From JBFIHZ01 sp041601535 (GTDB taxonomy: Bacteria > Pseudomonadota > Gammaproteobacteria > Xanthomonadales > SZUA-36): DNA of 7,153 nucleotides. Numbering within the stretch: the stretch's first letter is position 1; each line of letters begins with the position of its first letter. This document shows positions 5,851-7,153 of the stretch, piece after piece. The notes under the pieces were generated by a model, which did no database searches, was not told where the DNA came from, and saw nothing but the letters and a program-made list of their open reading frames with translations. The position numbers and the translations under genes were made by a program. Location of the stretch: assembly GCA_041601535.1 (NCBI GenBank), contig JBFIHZ010000209.1, positions 1-7,153 on the forward strand, given 5' to 3'.

Positions 5851-7101
5851 ATGAATCGGCGGGGTATCAGGCCACGTTTCAAACTGGCTCTGGGCTGGCC
5901 GGGCAAAACCGCCGCTGTGCGGCGGGTGCTGCCATTCCGCCGCCCCTGGAAGGTCATTGTCATACTGACCCTGGTTGATATCGCATTCATTGTTCCTGCG
6001 GTGATCACGCTCAAGCAGGCTGGCTCGGAATGGGGGCAGTTTGACTCGCTGTTTGAACTGGTTACCGCCATTTTTCTCAGCGCCTGGGTGCTGGGCTGGT
6101 CGGTGGGGCCACTGATCATGACTGCCGTGCTGCTGATGCTGATGTTTGGCCGCGAAGTTCTGGTTGCACGGCCGGGCCAGGTTGAATTGTATTTTGGCTT
6201 GCCTGGTGTGGCTGTTGGCGCCGTTTATGATGCGGCCAGTATGCGTAACTTCCGGGCCATAGTCCCCGCGGAGAAGTCGGGCACGTCGTGGCGCGGGCCA
6301 CACGCCGCATTTGATTATGGTGCCAACGACGTGGCCTTCGGCTCCGCACTCGGCAGTGCCGAGGTAAGCGCGCTCAAAGCGCAACTGGAAATGGCCAGCG
6401 GCCAGACGTTTCGCCGGGGTGTGGCTCCGGCCAGCGAACTTGCACAGGAATGGGATGAGGGCAAGGTGGAGCAGGAACTGACGGCCGCAGATCCATCACC
6501 GGAAACTGCCGGGCCGGTCACCCTGACTTCATTTTCCACCCTGGTGCTGGTTGTTGCCAATGTCATTCCGCTGGCGGGAACGGTGTTGCTGGGATGGCGT
6601 CTCAGCGATGTGATGGTGCTGTACTGGGCCGAAAGCGCCATCATTGGTTTCTGGAATATCTGCAAGATGGCCGTTATCGGCCGCTGGCTGGCGATCTTTT
6701 CCGGACTGTTTTTTATTGCACATTTCGGCGCCTTTATGGCGGTGCATTTTCTGTTTATTTATGGCCTGTTCGTGGAGGGGTTGCAGCACGTGCCGGCTGG
6801 CTCTGATGACCTGGCCGATGTGGCGCGGCTTTTTTACGATCTGTGGCCGGCGCTGGCTGCCTTGTTCGTCAGCCATGGCCTGTCGTTTTTCAGTAATTTC
6901 CTCGGCCGCCAGGAATACCGTGGCAGGGAGTTGGGCAAACAGATGCATGAACCCTACAGCCGCATAGTGTTCATGCACCTGGTGCTGATACTGGGGGGTG
7001 GTCTGTCACTGGCGCTGGGGGATGCGACGCCGGTACTGATCATTGTGATCCTGCTGAAAATCGTGGTGGATATCCGTTCGCACCTGCGGCAACACCGTTG
7101 A
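5851..7101 (+). CDS. Multi-pass membrane protein: two-helix/PH-like N-terminus plus DUF6498-like C-terminus
   Basis: A 416-aa inner-membrane protein of unknown function. I chose ATG 5851 because GGGAG (5841-5845) lies 5 nt upstream; the earlier ATG at 5767 adds 28 residues that look unconserved. The N-terminal half has a basic start, hydrophobic segments at about 33-53 and 68-98, then a soluble part (100-183). That part's pattern (GREVLVARPGQVELYFG, then FDYGANDVAFGSALGSAEVSAL) resembles bacterial PH-like domains. A hydrophilic, acidic linker (about 195-222) leads to the C-terminal half, with hydrophobic segments near 228-248, 252-276, 280-308, 330-350, 371-390 and 393-408. The C-terminal half carries motifs I associate with DUF6498: YWAESAIIGFWN (258-269), HFGAFMAVHFLF (291-302), SHGLSFFSNFLG (341-352) and EPYSRIVFMH (367-376). 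Intramembrane H291, H299, H342, H376 and E261 could bind a metal or cofactor, but this is speculation. The PH-like assignment is tentative. It is divergent from the permease and stands alone. Confidence 0.8.
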   Translation: MNRRGIRPRFKLALGWPGKTAAVRRVLPFRRPWKVIVILTLVDIAFIVPAVITLKQAGSEWGQFDSLFELVTAIFLSAWVLGWSVGPLIMTAVLLMLMFGREVLVARPGQVELYFGLPGVAVGAVYDAASMRNFRAIVPAEKSGTSWRGPHAAFDYGANDVAFGSALGSAEVSALKAQLEMASGQTFRRGVAPASELAQEWDEGKVEQELTAADPSPETAGPVTLTSFSTLVLVVANVIPLAGTVLLGWRLSDVMVLYWAESAIIGFWNICKMAVIGRWLAIFSGLFFIAHFGAFMAVHFLFIYGLFVEGLQHVPAGSDDLADVARLFYDLWPALAALFVSHGLSFFSNFLGRQEYRGRELGKQMHEPYSRIVFMHLVLILGGGLSLALGDATPVLIIVILLKIVVDIRSHLRQHR

Positions 7102-7107
7102 CCGCAT

Positions 7108-7153
7108 TCACAGGCTGATGGTCGTGCCGCCGCCAAGGCCGGTGCCGTGGCCC
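7108..7153 (-). CDS. Possible 3' end of a leftward gene entering from the right edge
   Basis: Read leftward, the frame from the right edge gives GHGTGLGGGTTISL and then TGA (7110-7108). The Gly/Thr-rich ending looks like a protein terminus and stops 6 bp from the stop codon of the membrane-protein gene, a common convergent arrangement. Fourteen codons are too few to name a family, and a chance open frame of this length is likely in GC-rich DNA. Treat as a pointer only. Confidence 0.25.
   Translation of the reverse strand, partial: GHGTGLGGGTTISL

Overview
The window looks like chromosomal DNA of a Gram-negative gammaproteobacterium. GC content is fairly high (upper 50s % by eye). It carries a TonB-dependent outer-membrane receptor and the C-terminal half of a sulfotransferase, with AT-poor spacers. 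The receptor style (signal peptide, then an LEEVIVSARKR-type TonB box and a GASSxSGTVRYI plug motif), the sulfotransferase and a DUF6498-type membrane protein together fit marine Halieaceae/Spongiibacteraceae-like lineages. That assignment is inference from protein style, not a database match. I see no insertion sequence, CRISPR array, tRNA, rRNA or phage gene.

Layout from left to right. (1) 2-856 (+): C-terminal part of a PAPS-dependent sulfotransferase, cut by the left edge. (2) 949-3444 (-): a complete TonB-dependent receptor, convergent with the sulfotransferase; a 9-bp GC-rich hairpin lies in the 92-bp gap. (3) 3445-3867: a long divergent spacer with a good sigma70-type promoter for the zinc-ribbon gene, a weaker candidate promoter for the receptor, a large imperfect dyad (3582-3620) and a direct octamer repeat. 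(4) 3868-4233 (+): a small protein with two TFIIB-like zinc ribbons. (5) 4364-5671 (-): an AzgA-type NCS2 purine permease. (6) 5672-5850: a divergent control region with palindromes and back-to-back promoter-like elements. (7) 5851-7101 (+): a multi-spanning membrane protein joining an N-terminal two-helix plus PH-like module to a C-terminal DUF6498-like domain. (8) 7108-7153 (-): possibly the last codons of another gene.

The genes do not form one pathway. Every neighbouring pair is divergent or convergent, so each is probably its own transcription unit. Two themes are visible: cell-envelope uptake and modification (receptor, sulfotransferase, permease) and poorly characterised small or membrane proteins (zinc ribbon, DUF6498). 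I found no convincing new multi-gene system. The items most worth a second look are the domain architecture of the DUF6498-like protein, the large dyad upstream of the receptor, and the altered second zinc site of the small zinc-ribbon protein.
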